From NCBI GenBank assembly GCA_947463165.1, contig CANHSW010000023.1, positions 1 through 13,857 of the forward strand: a stretch of 13,857 nucleotides of DNA, in the 5' to 3' direction. A program made the position numbers and the translations under genes. Within the stretch, counting starts at the first letter, position 1, and every line of letters begins with the position of its first letter. Origin of the DNA: Cyanobacteriota bacterium. Lineage in GTDB: Bacteria > Cyanobacteriota > Cyanobacteriia > PCC-6307 > Cyanobiaceae. The notes beneath the pieces were generated by a model. The model saw only the letters and a list, made by a program, of their open reading frames with translations. It did not search any database and was not told the origin of the DNA. This document shows positions 1 to 6,935 of this stretch, one piece after another.

Positions 1-265
1 TCAGCTCCGTGCGACCCACCGGCAGCTCCATCAGCACCCGGCAGCCCTGGCCCTGGCCGGCTGCTCCCGGGCTGCCATAGGGGGTGGGATCACTGAGCAG
101 GCTGCCCCGCAGGCGCACGGGCACCACCGGCGTGGCCTCCTGCAGCCAGCGCACCGGATCGCCCGCGGCGGGTTGGGGTGTTCCCAGGGCGGCCGGCAGA
201 ATCCGGCCCGCCAGCAGAGCCACGATCAGCAGGGTTAGCAACAATTCGCGCCAACGCGATGGCAT
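1..265 (-). CDS. Probable ComEC/Rec2-family competence protein, N-terminal part (cut by window edge)
   Basis: This open frame runs from an ATG at 265-263 to the window edge with no stop, giving 88 residues of a longer protein. It begins with a basic stretch and a hydrophobic segment (about residues 6-28, rich in Leu, Ile, Val and Ala), consistent with a signal anchor or first membrane helix. A beta-rich stretch follows, with the pattern VRLRGSLLSDP and later CRVLMELPVGRTEL, which resembles the soluble N-terminal domain (DUF4131) of ComEC DNA-uptake channel proteins. An in-frame GTG lies two codons upstream. The run GGGGGTG about 6 bases before the ATG could serve as ribosome binding site. It lies 115 bases downstream of glyQ on the same strand. 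The family call rests on this short region alone; the catalytic and membrane-channel parts are outside the window, so another secreted or membrane protein remains possible. Confidence 0.5.
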   Translation of the reverse strand, partial: MPSRWRELLLTLLIVALLAGRILPAALGTPQPAAGDPVRWLQEATPVVPVRLRGSLLSDPTPYGSPGAAGQGQGCRVLMELPVGRTEL

Positions 266-276
266 CGCCACACCCC

Positions 277-290
277 CAGACAGGTGTCTG
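277..290. repeat. Short inverted repeat upstream of the ComEC-like start
   Basis: The arms CAGACA (277-282) and TGTCTG (285-290) are perfect reverse complements around a GG centre. The site lies 12-25 bases upstream of the ATG at 265 and could be an operator or a small 5' hairpin. Its short length makes chance possible. Confidence 0.3.
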
Positions 291-380
291 CAGGATTGCC
301 ACTGGCTTGGGCTGAGCCGATGGCTTGCACCGAGCTATGTCGCCACTGGTTATGCCCCTAGTGGTTTTGCACCTGGCGCC

Positions 381-1304
381 CTATTTCCCTGCGATCGCCA
401 GCTCGGGATGGGCGGCTGCCCAGGCGGCCCGTTGGGGTTCCGCCAGCAACGGGAAGCCCAGGGCTTGCCGTTCCGCCAGCCAGGCCTCGGCCACCTGCCG
501 GGCCAGGGCCCGGATGCGGCCGATGCTGGCGGTGCGCTCGGTCACCGAAATCACCCCCCGGGCCTCCAGCAGGTTGAAGGTGTGGCTGCACTTGAGCACG
601 TAATCGAGGGCCGGCGCCGGCAGGCGGCGGGCCACCAGATCGGTGGCTTCCGCCTCATAGATAGCGAACAGCTGGTGCAGGCGTTCTGGATTGCTGGCCT
701 CGAAGTTGTAGGTGCACTGGCCCTTCTCGAAGGGCAGCCAGATATCGCCATAGGTGCGATTGCCATCCCAGGCCAGATCCCAGATGCTCTCCACGTCTTG
801 GAGGTACATGGCCAGCCGCTCCAGGCCATAGGTGATCTCGATCGAAACCGGCCGGCAATCGAGGCCGCCGCACTGCTGGAAATAGGTGAACTGGGTCACC
901 TCCATGCCATCGAGCCACACCTCCCAACCCACCCCCCAGGCGCCGAGGGTTGGGGATTCCCAGTTGTCCTCCACGAAGCGGATGTCGTGGTCGGCGGCCC
1001 GGATGCCGAGGGCCGCCAGCGAAGCCAGGTAGGTCTCCTGGATGGCATCGGGGGAGGGCTTGATCAGCACCTGATATTGAAAATAGTGCTGGGCTCGGTT
1101 GGGGTTGTCGCCGTAGCGGCCATCGGTGGGCCGCCGGCAGGGCTCCGGGTAGGCCACCGCCCATGGCTCCGGACCGATGGCCCGCAGCACCGTGTGGGGG
1201 CTCATCGTGCCGGCCCCCTTCTCGGTGTCGTAGGGCTGCAGGATCAGACAGCCCCGCTCAGCCCAGAAACGGTTCAGGGTCTGGATGATGTCCTGGAAGT
1301 GCAT
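381..1304 (-). CDS. glyQ: Glycyl-tRNA synthetase alpha subunit
   Basis: This encodes the 307-residue alpha subunit of the bacterial alpha2beta2 glycyl-tRNA synthetase (EC 6.1.1.14), a class II enzyme that charges tRNA-Gly with glycine in the cytoplasm. The length matches the family (about 300). Characteristic stretches include [17 protein letters not shown] (20-36), [18 protein letters not shown] (53-70) followed by AQHYFQYQV, then [13 protein letters not shown] and [11 protein letters not shown], which form the adenylation site in this family. The start was set at the ATG at 1304-1302 because the protein begins [10 protein letters not shown] as in homologues; the 16 codons upstream are open but unlike the family. 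The beta subunit gene (glyS), needed for activity, is not in this window. The gene lies 74 bases downstream of menG in the same direction and is probably co-transcribed with it. A GCGATCGC palindrome lies at its 3' end (391-398). Confidence 0.97.
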   Translation of the reverse strand: MHFQDIIQTLNRFWAERGCLILQPYDTEKGAGTMSPHTVLRAIGPEPWAVAYPEPCRRPTDGRYGDNPNRAQHYFQYQVLIKPSPDAIQETYLASLAALGIRAADHDIRFVEDNWESPTLGAWGVGWEVWLDGMEVTQFTYFQQCGGLDCRPVSIEITYGLERLAMYLQDVESIWDLAWDGNRTYGDIWLPFEKGQCTYNFEASNPERLHQLFAIYEAEATDLVARRLPAPALDYVLKCSHTFNLLEARGVISVTERTASIGRIRALARQVAEAWLAERQALGFPLLAEPQRAAWAAAHPELAIAGK

Positions 1305-1378
1305 GGAGCCTGGGCGCGTAAGCCGACCGCTGCGGCCGGTGCTGCAGGCCATTGTGGGCGGCGATGGGCTCAGGGCGC

Positions 1379-2089
1379 TCAGGCCACCAGCTGCAAGATG
1401 GCCATCTGGCCCGCCGCCAGCAGCCGGTGGCGGGCGTGGCTAAAGCCGGCGGCGGCCGCCAGCCGCTCCTGTTCAGGCCCGCTGGGGAAGCGCAACAGGC
1501 TCTGCTCCAAATAGGCGTATTGGTCGGGCAGGCCAAATAGCCGGGCGGTGGGCACCACCAGCCGGCGCAGGTATTGCCGCTGCAAAAAAGCGGTTTTACT
1601 GGCGGCAGGCGGCCGATTGAAATCGAGTACGGCGGCCCTGGCTCCGGGTCGCAACAGCCGATGCAGCTCCGCCAGGCCGGCGGCGGCATCGCTGAGGTTG
1701 CGCAGGCCGTAGGCGATCACAGCGCCATCGAAGCTGGCCTCGGCCAGGCCGGTGGCCAGAGCGTCGCCCCGCTGCCAGCCCAGGGGCAACCAGGGCTGCC
1801 GCACCGAGCGCTGCAGGGCCAGGCGCAGGGGGGCCGCCGCCACATCCATGCCCAAAACATGGCCGCCGGGCCTCACCTTCTGGGCCAGCAGCAGGGCCAG
1901 ATCGCCGGTGCCACAACAGAGATCCAACAGCTTTTGGCCGGGCTGCGGCTTCAGCCAGAGAATCGCCTCCCGCTTCCAGATGCGGTGCAAGCCCAGGCTG
2001 AGCAGGTCGTTAAGCAGGTCGTAACGGGGGGCGATGGCCTCAAACAGCTGCTGTACGGAGGCTGGATCGCCGGGCTTAGAGCTGCCCAT
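1379..2089 (-). CDS. menG: Demethylphylloquinone/demethylmenaquinone C-methyltransferase
   Basis: A 236-residue SAM-dependent methyltransferase of the UbiE/MenG family. In cyanobacteria this enzyme carries out the last methylation in phylloquinone (vitamin K1) synthesis, the electron carrier of photosystem I. The SAM-binding motif is [11 protein letters not shown] (about 55-65), and the family signature YGLRNLSD is at 127-134. The N-terminal stretch [22 protein letters not shown] is typical. The ATG at 2089-2087 is preferred over the TTG at 2104, because homologues start close to the KPGDP segment. That start lies inside the last codons of the upstream membrane-protein gene (14-base overlap), which suggests translational coupling. 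The family covers both UbiE and MenG; the phylloquinone role follows from the cyanobacterial setting and is an inference. Confidence 0.93.
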   Translation of the reverse strand: MGSSKPGDPASVQQLFEAIAPRYDLLNDLLSLGLHRIWKREAILWLKPQPGQKLLDLCCGTGDLALLLAQKVRPGGHVLGMDVAAAPLRLALQRSVRQPWLPLGWQRGDALATGLAEASFDGAVIAYGLRNLSDAAAGLAELHRLLRPGARAAVLDFNRPPAASKTAFLQRQYLRRLVVPTARLFGLPDQYAYLEQSLLRFPSGPEQERLAAAAGFSHARHRLLAAGQMAILQLVA

Positions 2090-2408
2090 CCCAGGGCAAA
2101 ACAATCGAATCCAAACTGACGCCGGCGTTGGGTGGCACCAGCATCGCCCGACCGGTGAGCCGATCCGGACTGGTGAGGGTGATCACCATCACCGTCGCCA
2201 GACCAACGGCGGCGGAACAGACCATGCAGCCCGCCAGCATCAGCGAAAATTCGCGACGATCGGTGGCGGCCTGCATCAGCTGCAGAGCCCAGGCCACGAG
2301 GGCCACTACGGCTGACACCATCGCCAGGGCGATGATCGTTGCCAGGGGAGAGGAGAGGGCGGAGAGCACAGACACGGAGCGATTAAACCGTGCGGAGAGC
2401 GGAAACAA
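2076..2408 (-). CDS. Small conserved-looking membrane protein, unknown function
   Basis: This reading frame between hisF and menG encodes about 110 residues with two clear hydrophobic helices: PLATIIALAMVSAVVALVAW, and a second from LMLAGCMVCSA through VMVITL. A soluble tail follows, TSPDRLTGRAMLVPPNAG and then [10 protein letters not shown]. The stop (TAA, 2078-2076) falls inside menG. The start is uncertain. No ATG lies near the front. A TTG at 2408 is used here, with GTG at 2375 or 2369 as shorter options. The frame stays open back to an ATT at 2459 with a further hydrophobic stretch (IVLINGIWPPVAALLF), which may also be coding. No strong ribosome binding site supports any choice. Position and membrane character argue for a real gene co-transcribed with hisF and menG. 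I do not recognise the family. Confidence 0.6.
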   Translation of the reverse strand: MFPLSARFNRSVSVLSALSSPLATIIALAMVSAVVALVAWALQLMQAATDRREFSLMLAGCMVCSAAVGLATVMVITLTSPDRLTGRAMLVPPNAGVSLDSIVLPWDGQL

Positions 2409-2470
2409 AGTGAAGAGGAGCGCCGCTACCGGCGGCCAGATCCCGTTGATGAGAACAATGTAACGGTGCT

Positions 2471-3358
2471 TTACAGAGGCTGTGATTTCTTCATGATTTC
2501 CAGGGGTCGCAGGTTTAGGCCGCGCCCCAGCAGGTCGGTTTTGATCTGCTCCACGGTCAGCACCCGGTCGTGCAGCAGGGAGGCCAGCAGGGCCGCCGAG
2601 GCGCTGCCGCCCTCGGGGCCAGGCGCCAGGGCCTCGGCGATGTGGTCGATGCAACCGGCGCCACCGGAGGCGATCACCGGCACATCCACGGCCTCGGCAA
2701 CCGCCCGGGTCAGGGCCAGGTCGTAGCCCGCCTGGGTGCCATCGCCATCCATCGAGGTGAGCAGGATTTCGCCGGCGCCCAGCGCCACCACCTGTTGGGC
2801 CCAGGCCACCGCGTCCAGGCCGGTGTTCTCGCGGCCCCCCTTCACATAGACATCCCAGCCCGCCCCCTTTGCCTCTGCCCCCTTTGGATCGAATTCTTTT
2901 GCATCTGGCACATTTGCATCTGGCCAATTTGCATCTGGCCCTTTTGCGTCGCTTATGCGGCGCCGGGCGTCGATGGCCACCACGATGCATTGACAGCCGA
3001 AGCGCTCGGCGCCACGGCTCACCAACTGGGGATCGCGCACGGCGGCGGAGTTGAGGCTGATCTTGTCGGCGCCGGCCCGCAACAGCTCGGTGATCCCCTC
3101 CACGCTGCTGATGCCGCCGCCCACCGTGAACGGAATCGTCACCGCCTCGGCGGTGCGCCTCACCAGATCCACCAGCGTGGCGCGGCCCTGGTGGCTGGCG
3201 GCGATGTCCAGAAACACCAGCTCGTCCGCTCCGGAGGCGCTGTAGAGACAGGCCAGCTCCACCGGGTCACCGGCATCGCGCAGGCCCACGAAGTTCACCC
3301 CCTTCACCACCCGACCATCGGCCACGTCAAGGCAGGGAATGATTCGTTTGGCAACCAT
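2471..3358 (-). CDS. hisF: Imidazole glycerol phosphate synthase cyclase subunit with a repeat insert
   Basis: HisF is the cyclase half of imidazole glycerol phosphate synthase (EC 4.3.2.10). It uses ammonia from HisH to convert PRFAR to imidazole glycerol phosphate and AICAR, in histidine synthesis. The (beta/alpha)8 barrel is intact: RIIPCLDV with catalytic Asp11, FTVGGGI (77-83), [11 protein letters not shown] (96-106), VVAID with catalytic Asp130, TSMDGDG (201-207) and VIASGGAG (228-235). At 295 residues it is about 40 longer than usual. Thirty of these are six tandem pentapeptides (residues 137-166) just after Asp130, and about ten more form a C-terminal tail ending MKKSQPL. The ATG at 3358-3356 is chosen because homologues begin M(V)[10 protein letters not shown]; the frame is open upstream to an ATG at 3436, but that stretch is Pro-rich low complexity. 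HisH is not in this window. Confidence 0.96.
   Translation of the reverse strand: MVAKRIIPCLDVADGRVVKGVNFVGLRDAGDPVELACLYSASGADELVFLDIAASHQGRATLVDLVRRTAEAVTIPFTVGGGISSVEGITELLRAGADKISLNSAAVRDPQLVSRGAERFGCQCIVVAIDARRRISDAKGPDANWPDANVPDAKEFDPKGAEAKGAGWDVYVKGGRENTGLDAVAWAQQVVALGAGEILLTSMDGDGTQAGYDLALTRAVAEAVDVPVIASGGAGCIDHIAEALAPGPEGGSASAALLASLLHDRVLTVEQIKTDLLGRGLNLRPLEIMKKSQPL
2861..2950 (-). repeat. Six tandem 15-bp repeats inside hisF
   Basis: On the minus strand the 90 bases read as six 15-base units: GACGCAAAAGGGCCA, GATGCAAATTGGCCA, GATGCAAATGTGCCA, GATGCAAAAGAATTC, GATCCAAAGGGGGCA and GAGGCAAAGGGGGCG. They encode [25 protein letters not shown] and EAKGA. The units diverge progressively toward the 3' end. 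The insert uses GCA and AAT codons, unlike the GCC-rich surroundings. The frame is kept. Confidence 0.93.
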
Positions 3359-3369
3359 GGCAATCGGCT

Positions 3370-3430
3370 GGGGGCGAGGGGCTGTGGGGCTGAGGGTGAC
3401 GGGCGCCGGCTGAGGGCTAGGGGCTGAGGG
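3370..3430 (+). repeat. G-run repeat tract between hisF and petP
   Basis: The plus strand carries G runs at 3370-3374, 3378-3381, 3386-3389, 3394-3396, 3401-3403, 3414-3416, 3420-3423 and 3428-3430. The first five are separated by loops of 3-4 bases, which fits the usual G-quadruplex pattern. The unit GGGGCTGAGGG recurs imperfectly. The tract starts 12 bases upstream of the hisF ATG and is on the template strand for hisF and the coding strand for petP. Confidence 0.7.
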
Positions 3431-3499
3431 CGCCATCGCCGGGCGGCCACCAGGCTGGGCGCTGTTAGGGTTGCGCCACTTTTTCGGGTCGCGCCGACC

Positions 3500-3724
3500 A
3501 TGTCCCAGGCTGCCACTTCAGAGGCCGTTCAGATCGGTTCGAAGGTGCGGATCATTCGGGTGCGCGACCGCATTCCCGCCGAGCTCGTCGAGCTGCTCAA
3601 GGCCGATGCCTCTGGCGTGGTCAAGGGTTTTCGTACTGTTGATGGCAAGGGAATCGGTGTAGTCGTGCAGCTGAGCGGCAATCAAACCGCCTGGTTCTTC
3701 GACGACGAAATCGCCCTCGCCTGA
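3500..3724 (+). CDS. petP: Cytochrome b6f complex subunit PetP (DUF2862, SH3-like)
   Basis: A 74-residue soluble protein of the PetP/DUF2862 family. PetP is a small SH3-like peripheral subunit of the cytochrome b6f complex in cyanobacteria and red algae, bound on the cytoplasmic side and affecting linear electron flow. Family features are the start [14 protein letters not shown] (13-26), then [19 protein letters not shown] (about 40-58) and the C-terminal TAWFFDDEI. No signal peptide or membrane helix is present, as expected. The ATG at 3500 is the first in frame; no clear ribosome binding site precedes it. The gene opens a plus-strand string: chlG begins 7 bases after its stop, and hisF diverges from it across 141 bases. 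Function is assigned from similarity recalled from known PetP sequences. Confidence 0.85.
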   Translation: MSQAATSEAVQIGSKVRIIRVRDRIPAELVELLKADASGVVKGFRTVDGKGIGVVVQLSGNQTAWFFDDEIALA

Positions 3725-3731
3725 GGCCCCC

Positions 3732-4733
3732 TTGAGCCCTAGTCCAAATCGCGAAGCCAGCTCGGGCGGAGCCGCCCGGCAGTTGCTGGGAATGAAGGGT
3801 GCCAGCGGCACCACCAACATCTGGAAGATCCGGCTGCAGCTGATGAAGCCGGTCACCTGGATCCCGCTGATCTGGGGGGTGCTCTGCGGAGCCGCCGCCT
3901 CCGGCAACTTCCACTGGCGCCCTGCCGAGGTGGGCGCCTCGATCGCCTGCATGTTGATGAGTGGCCCGCTGCTGGCCGGCTACACCCAAACCATCAACGA
4001 CTACTACGACCGCGACATCGACGCGATCAACGAGCCCTATCGGCCGATTCCCTCCGGTGCCATTCCCCTCTGGCAGGTGAAGCTGCAGGTGTGGGTGCTG
4101 CTGCTGGCGGGTCTGGGAGTGTCCTATGGCCTCGACCTCTGGGCCGGCCACGCCACGCCGGTGCTGTTGTTGCTGGCCTTAGGGGGCTCGTTTGTGAGCT
4201 TCATCTATTCGGCGCCGCCGCTCAAGCTCAAGCAAAACGGCTGGCTGGGCAACTACGCCCTCGGCGCCAGCTATATCGCCCTGCCCTGGTGGGCTGGCCA
4301 GGCTTTGTTTGGACAACTCACCTGGACCACTGCCCTGCTGACCCTTGCCTATTCCCTGGCGGGCCTTGGTATCGCCGTGGTTAACGATTTCAAGAGTGTG
4401 GAGGGGGATCGAGCCCTGGGGCTGCAATCGCTGCCGGTGGTGTTCGGCATCACCCGGGCCAGCTGGATCAGTGCGGCAATGATCGATTTATTCCAGCTGG
4501 CCATGGTGGCCGTGCTGATCGCCATCGGCCAAAATTTTGCGGCGGTGTTGTTGGTGTTATTGATCGTGCCCCAGATCACCTTCCAGGACATCTGGTTACT
4601 GCGCGATCCGGTGGCCTTTGATGTGAAGTACCAGGCCAGTGCCCAGCCCTTTTTGGTGCTGGGGATGTTGGTGACTGCCCTGGCCATAGGCCATAGCGGA
4701 CTAGCCATGGGCCATAGCGGGCTGGTGGCGTGA
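3732..4733 (+). CDS. chlG: Chlorophyll synthase
   Basis: ChlG (EC 2.5.1.62) joins geranylgeranyl or phytyl diphosphate to chlorophyllide a in the thylakoid membrane, the last step of chlorophyll a synthesis. The 333-residue protein is a UbiA-type prenyltransferase with about eight to nine hydrophobic helices. The first Asp-rich motif NDYYDRDID is at 89-97 and the second, NDFKSVEGD, at 218-226. The stretch GMKGASGTTNIWKIRLQLMK near the N-terminus is typical of cyanobacterial ChlG. The TTG at 3732 is chosen as start because GAGG (3723-3726) lies 5 bases upstream and overlaps the petP stop, and because homologues have residues ahead of the ATG at 3792. The C-terminus is extended by a duplicated heptapeptide (LAIGHSG, LAMGHSG). 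The gene sits between petP and a PBP gene whose GTG start follows the chlG stop after one base. Confidence 0.95.
   Translation: MSPSPNREASSGGAARQLLGMKGASGTTNIWKIRLQLMKPVTWIPLIWGVLCGAAASGNFHWRPAEVGASIACMLMSGPLLAGYTQTINDYYDRDIDAINEPYRPIPSGAIPLWQVKLQVWVLLLAGLGVSYGLDLWAGHATPVLLLLALGGSFVSFIYSAPPLKLKQNGWLGNYALGASYIALPWWAGQALFGQLTWTTALLTLAYSLAGLGIAVVNDFKSVEGDRALGLQSLPVVFGITRASWISAAMIDLFQLAMVAVLIAIGQNFAAVLLVLLIVPQITFQDIWLLRDPVAFDVKYQASAQPFLVLGMLVTALAIGHSGLAMGHSGLVA
4680..4721 (+). repeat. 21-bp tandem duplication at the end of chlG
   Basis: Two adjacent 21-base units, 4680-4700 and 4701-4721, differ at only a few positions and encode LAIGHSG and LAMGHSG. The next codons (LVA) lead to the stop. The core GCCAT-AGGCCATAGCGG versus GCCAT-GGGCCATAGCGG is almost identical in the two units, indicating a recent in-frame duplication. 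Confidence 0.9.
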
Positions 4734-4734
4734 T

Positions 4735-6852
4735 GTGAGCCGAAGGGGTAGTCGCCACCTGCTGCGCAGCGGCCTGCTCGCCCTTGCCATTGGCAGCGGT
4801 GTGGCCTTCGCCCAGGCTGGCCTGGTGGCGTCTATCGACAGCCTGTTACCAGACTCCCGCCGGATCAGCAGCTTCAACCGGCCTGGCACCCTGACGATCC
4901 TCTCGGCCGATGGCCAGGTGGTGCAGACGATTGGTCCGGCCAGCCGCGACAAGTTGAGCGGCGGCCGGCTGCCGGAGCTGGTGGCCAAGGCCTTTATAGC
5001 CGCGGAAGATCGCCGTTTTTACCAACACGACGGCATCGATGTAACTGGCATTTTGAGAGCCCTGCTGAGCAATCTCCGCCAGGGCTCGGTTGAGGAAGGC
5101 GCCAGCACGATCACCCAACAGCTGGCTCGCACCGTATTCCTAAGCCAGGACCGCACCATCCTGCGCAAACTCAAAGAAGCCGCCTTGGCGGGCAAGTTGG
5201 AGCGCCAGCTCAGCAAGCGGCAGATCCTCACTGAGTACCTCAATGTTGTGTATCTCGGTTCGGGTGCCTATGGCGTATCCGATGCCGCCTGGATTTACTT
5301 CTCGAAAACCCCCGATCAACTAAATCTAGCGGAGACGGCCCTGATCGCCGGCCTGCCGCCGGCTCCATCGGTGTATTCGCCCCTGGTGAATCCAGATCTG
5401 GCTCAGCAACGAAGGGCCATCGTCTTGCGCCGCATGGAGGAGGCCGGCTTCATCTCCCCAGCCGAAAAAGAACAGGCTGACGCAACGCCCCTAGCCCTTA
5501 AACCGGCTGAACCGAAGTATTGGGAAAGTCGCGCTCCCTACTTCAGCAGTTGGGTGCAACAGGAACTGCCGAAACTGCTCACTCCAGAGCAATTGGAAGT
5601 GGGCGGCATTACTGTGCGCAGCAGCGTTAATCTGGCCTGGCAGGAGCAGGCTCAAACAGCAATAAAAACCTATGCCACCGGCCAGATGGAAGGGGCTCTG
5701 GTGGCGATGGAGCCGGGCACTGGCCTGGTAAGGGTGATGGTGGGAGGCAAGGATTTTCAGACCAGTCAATTCAATAGGGCTGCCCAAGCCCTGCGCTCTC
5801 CTGGCTCTACATTCAAATTATTCGTATATCTAACCGCCCTGCAGGAGGGCATGCGACCTGAGCGCATCATCGTGGATTCTGCCCGTTGCTTTGGGGGCTA
5901 CTGCCCGCGCAATTTTGGCAATCGCTACTTCGGTGCGGTTACAATGGTGAGGGCGCTGCAAAACTCGCTTAACACCGTGGCGGTGCAGTTGCTGCAGCAG
6001 CTGGGTTTCGACAAGGTGATCGCCACCGCTAAAAGCCTGGGCATCACCCGCCCCATGGGCCGCTTCTATCCCCTGGCCCTGGGGGCCTATGAGCAGACTG
6101 TGCTCGATATGACCGCCGCCTATGCGGCGATCAATAACCGCGGTATTTACATAAAACCCACCCCTTTTGAAGAAATCCTCGGCCCGGAAGGTCAGCTGCT
6201 CTGGAGCCGGCGTTTGAATGGCGATCGCGGCCACCCCGCCGTAGCCAGCGATATTGCCGACGCCATGCTCTGGATGCTGCGGCAGGCGGTGGCGGCGGGA
6301 ACTGGAGCCGGCGCCAGCCTCGACGATCGGCCGGTGGCCGGAAAGACCGGCACCTCCGAGGGGGGCCGCGACCTGTGGTTCATCGGTTCGATTCCCCAGC
6401 TCACCGCCGGTGTGTGGCTGGGCTACGACAACAGCCGTGAAACCGGCACCACCAGCGTGCTGGCCACCTATGCCTGGCGGGCGTTCATGGCGCCAATTGT
6501 GAAGGGCATGCCGGTGCGGCAATTCCCGCCCAAGCCAGAGCTCACCGGCAGCTTCCAGCGCGATGCCAAGCCGGCGGCCGGCCGCGGCGCCAACGATGCC
6601 GGGCCCCGCTGGTGGCCCTCGCCCGAGGCCAGCCCAGAGCCAGCTGCTGGCCCAAGTTCAGACAATCAGCCCTCCAGCCGCGGCAACGGCCCAGCCGAGC
6701 AGGCCCCAGCGGCCAATACCAATGCCAATCCCAATGCCAGCCCCGGCCCCAGCGCCAACCCCGCGCCAGCTTTGCCCCCCAGCCCGCCCGCGGCTCCAGC
6801 TCCGCCAACGGCACCGCCGCCGATGCCGCTGGCTGCCCCCAGCCCCCCCTGA
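4735..6852 (+). CDS. Class A penicillin-binding protein (PBP1A-type transglycosylase/transpeptidase)
   Basis: This 705-residue protein is a bifunctional peptidoglycan synthase that polymerises lipid II into glycan strands and cross-links stem peptides outside the cytoplasmic membrane. A basic N-terminus and hydrophobic helix (about 9-31) form the signal anchor. The GT51 transglycosylase domain shows EDRRFYQHDG (91-100, catalytic Glu91), GASTITQQLAR (122-132) and KRQILTEYLN (161-170). The transpeptidase has SxxK at Ser358-Lys361, SxN at Ser411-Asn413 and KTGT at 537-540, so both activities should be intact. Residues from about 611 onward form a Pro/Ala/Ser/Asn-rich, probably disordered tail. 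The start is GTG at 4735, one base after the chlG stop, suggesting coupled translation. A GCGATCGC site lies at 6221-6228. The family is certain; which cyanobacterial PBP paralogue it is cannot be told here. Confidence 0.94.
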   Translation: MSRRGSRHLLRSGLLALAIGSGVAFAQAGLVASIDSLLPDSRRISSFNRPGTLTILSADGQVVQTIGPASRDKLSGGRLPELVAKAFIAAEDRRFYQHDGIDVTGILRALLSNLRQGSVEEGASTITQQLARTVFLSQDRTILRKLKEAALAGKLERQLSKRQILTEYLNVVYLGSGAYGVSDAAWIYFSKTPDQLNLAETALIAGLPPAPSVYSPLVNPDLAQQRRAIVLRRMEEAGFISPAEKEQADATPLALKPAEPKYWESRAPYFSSWVQQELPKLLTPEQLEVGGITVRSSVNLAWQEQAQTAIKTYATGQMEGALVAMEPGTGLVRVMVGGKDFQTSQFNRAAQALRSPGSTFKLFVYLTALQEGMRPERIIVDSARCFGGYCPRNFGNRYFGAVTMVRALQNSLNTVAVQLLQQLGFDKVIATAKSLGITRPMGRFYPLALGAYEQTVLDMTAAYAAINNRGIYIKPTPFEEILGPEGQLLWSRRLNGDRGHPAVASDIADAMLWMLRQAVAAGTGAGASLDDRPVAGKTGTSEGGRDLWFIGSIPQLTAGVWLGYDNSRETGTTSVLATYAWRAFMAPIVKGMPVRQFPPKPELTGSFQRDAKPAAGRGANDAGPRWWPSPEASPEPAAGPSSDNQPSSRGNGPAEQAPAANTNANPNASPGPSANPAPALPPSPPAAPAPPTAPPPMPLAAPSPP

Positions 6853-6920
6853 GCGGGCTGCGGCGGCTTCAGCGGGCCGATTGGACAAACCACCAGCCGG
6901 TCAAATAGCGCCCCCCTGCA

Positions 6921-6935
6921 GCTGATTTGATCAGC
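6921..6935. repeat. Short hairpin at the converging ends of the PBP gene and rsmB
   Basis: GCTGAT (6921-6926) and ATCAGC (6930-6935) pair perfectly around a TTG loop, and the hairpin spans the rsmB stop codon (6933-6931). No T-run follows on either strand, so it is not a classic intrinsic terminator. It is the only obvious structure in the 78-base gap between the two converging genes. Confidence 0.3.

Noticed and set aside
343..368. CCACT ... AGTGG followed by TTTT on the plus strand, terminator-like
   Set aside because: The stem is only 5 bp with a 12-base loop, and the T-run is on the strand opposite to glyQ transcription; on the glyQ strand no T-run follows.
1574..2119. 181-codon plus-strand frame opposite menG
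   Set aside because: The Gln/Gly-rich translation is typical of the antisense shadow of a GC-rich gene; menG on the other strand has full family motifs.
2076..2990. 304-codon minus-strand frame overlapping hisF
   Set aside because: Its first two thirds are an Arg/Gly-rich shadow of hisF in another frame; only the last part matches the separate membrane protein.
3359..3436. HisF start at the ATG at 3436
   Set aside because: It would add 26 Pro/Ala-rich residues from the G-run tract; the family starts at the ATG at 3358.
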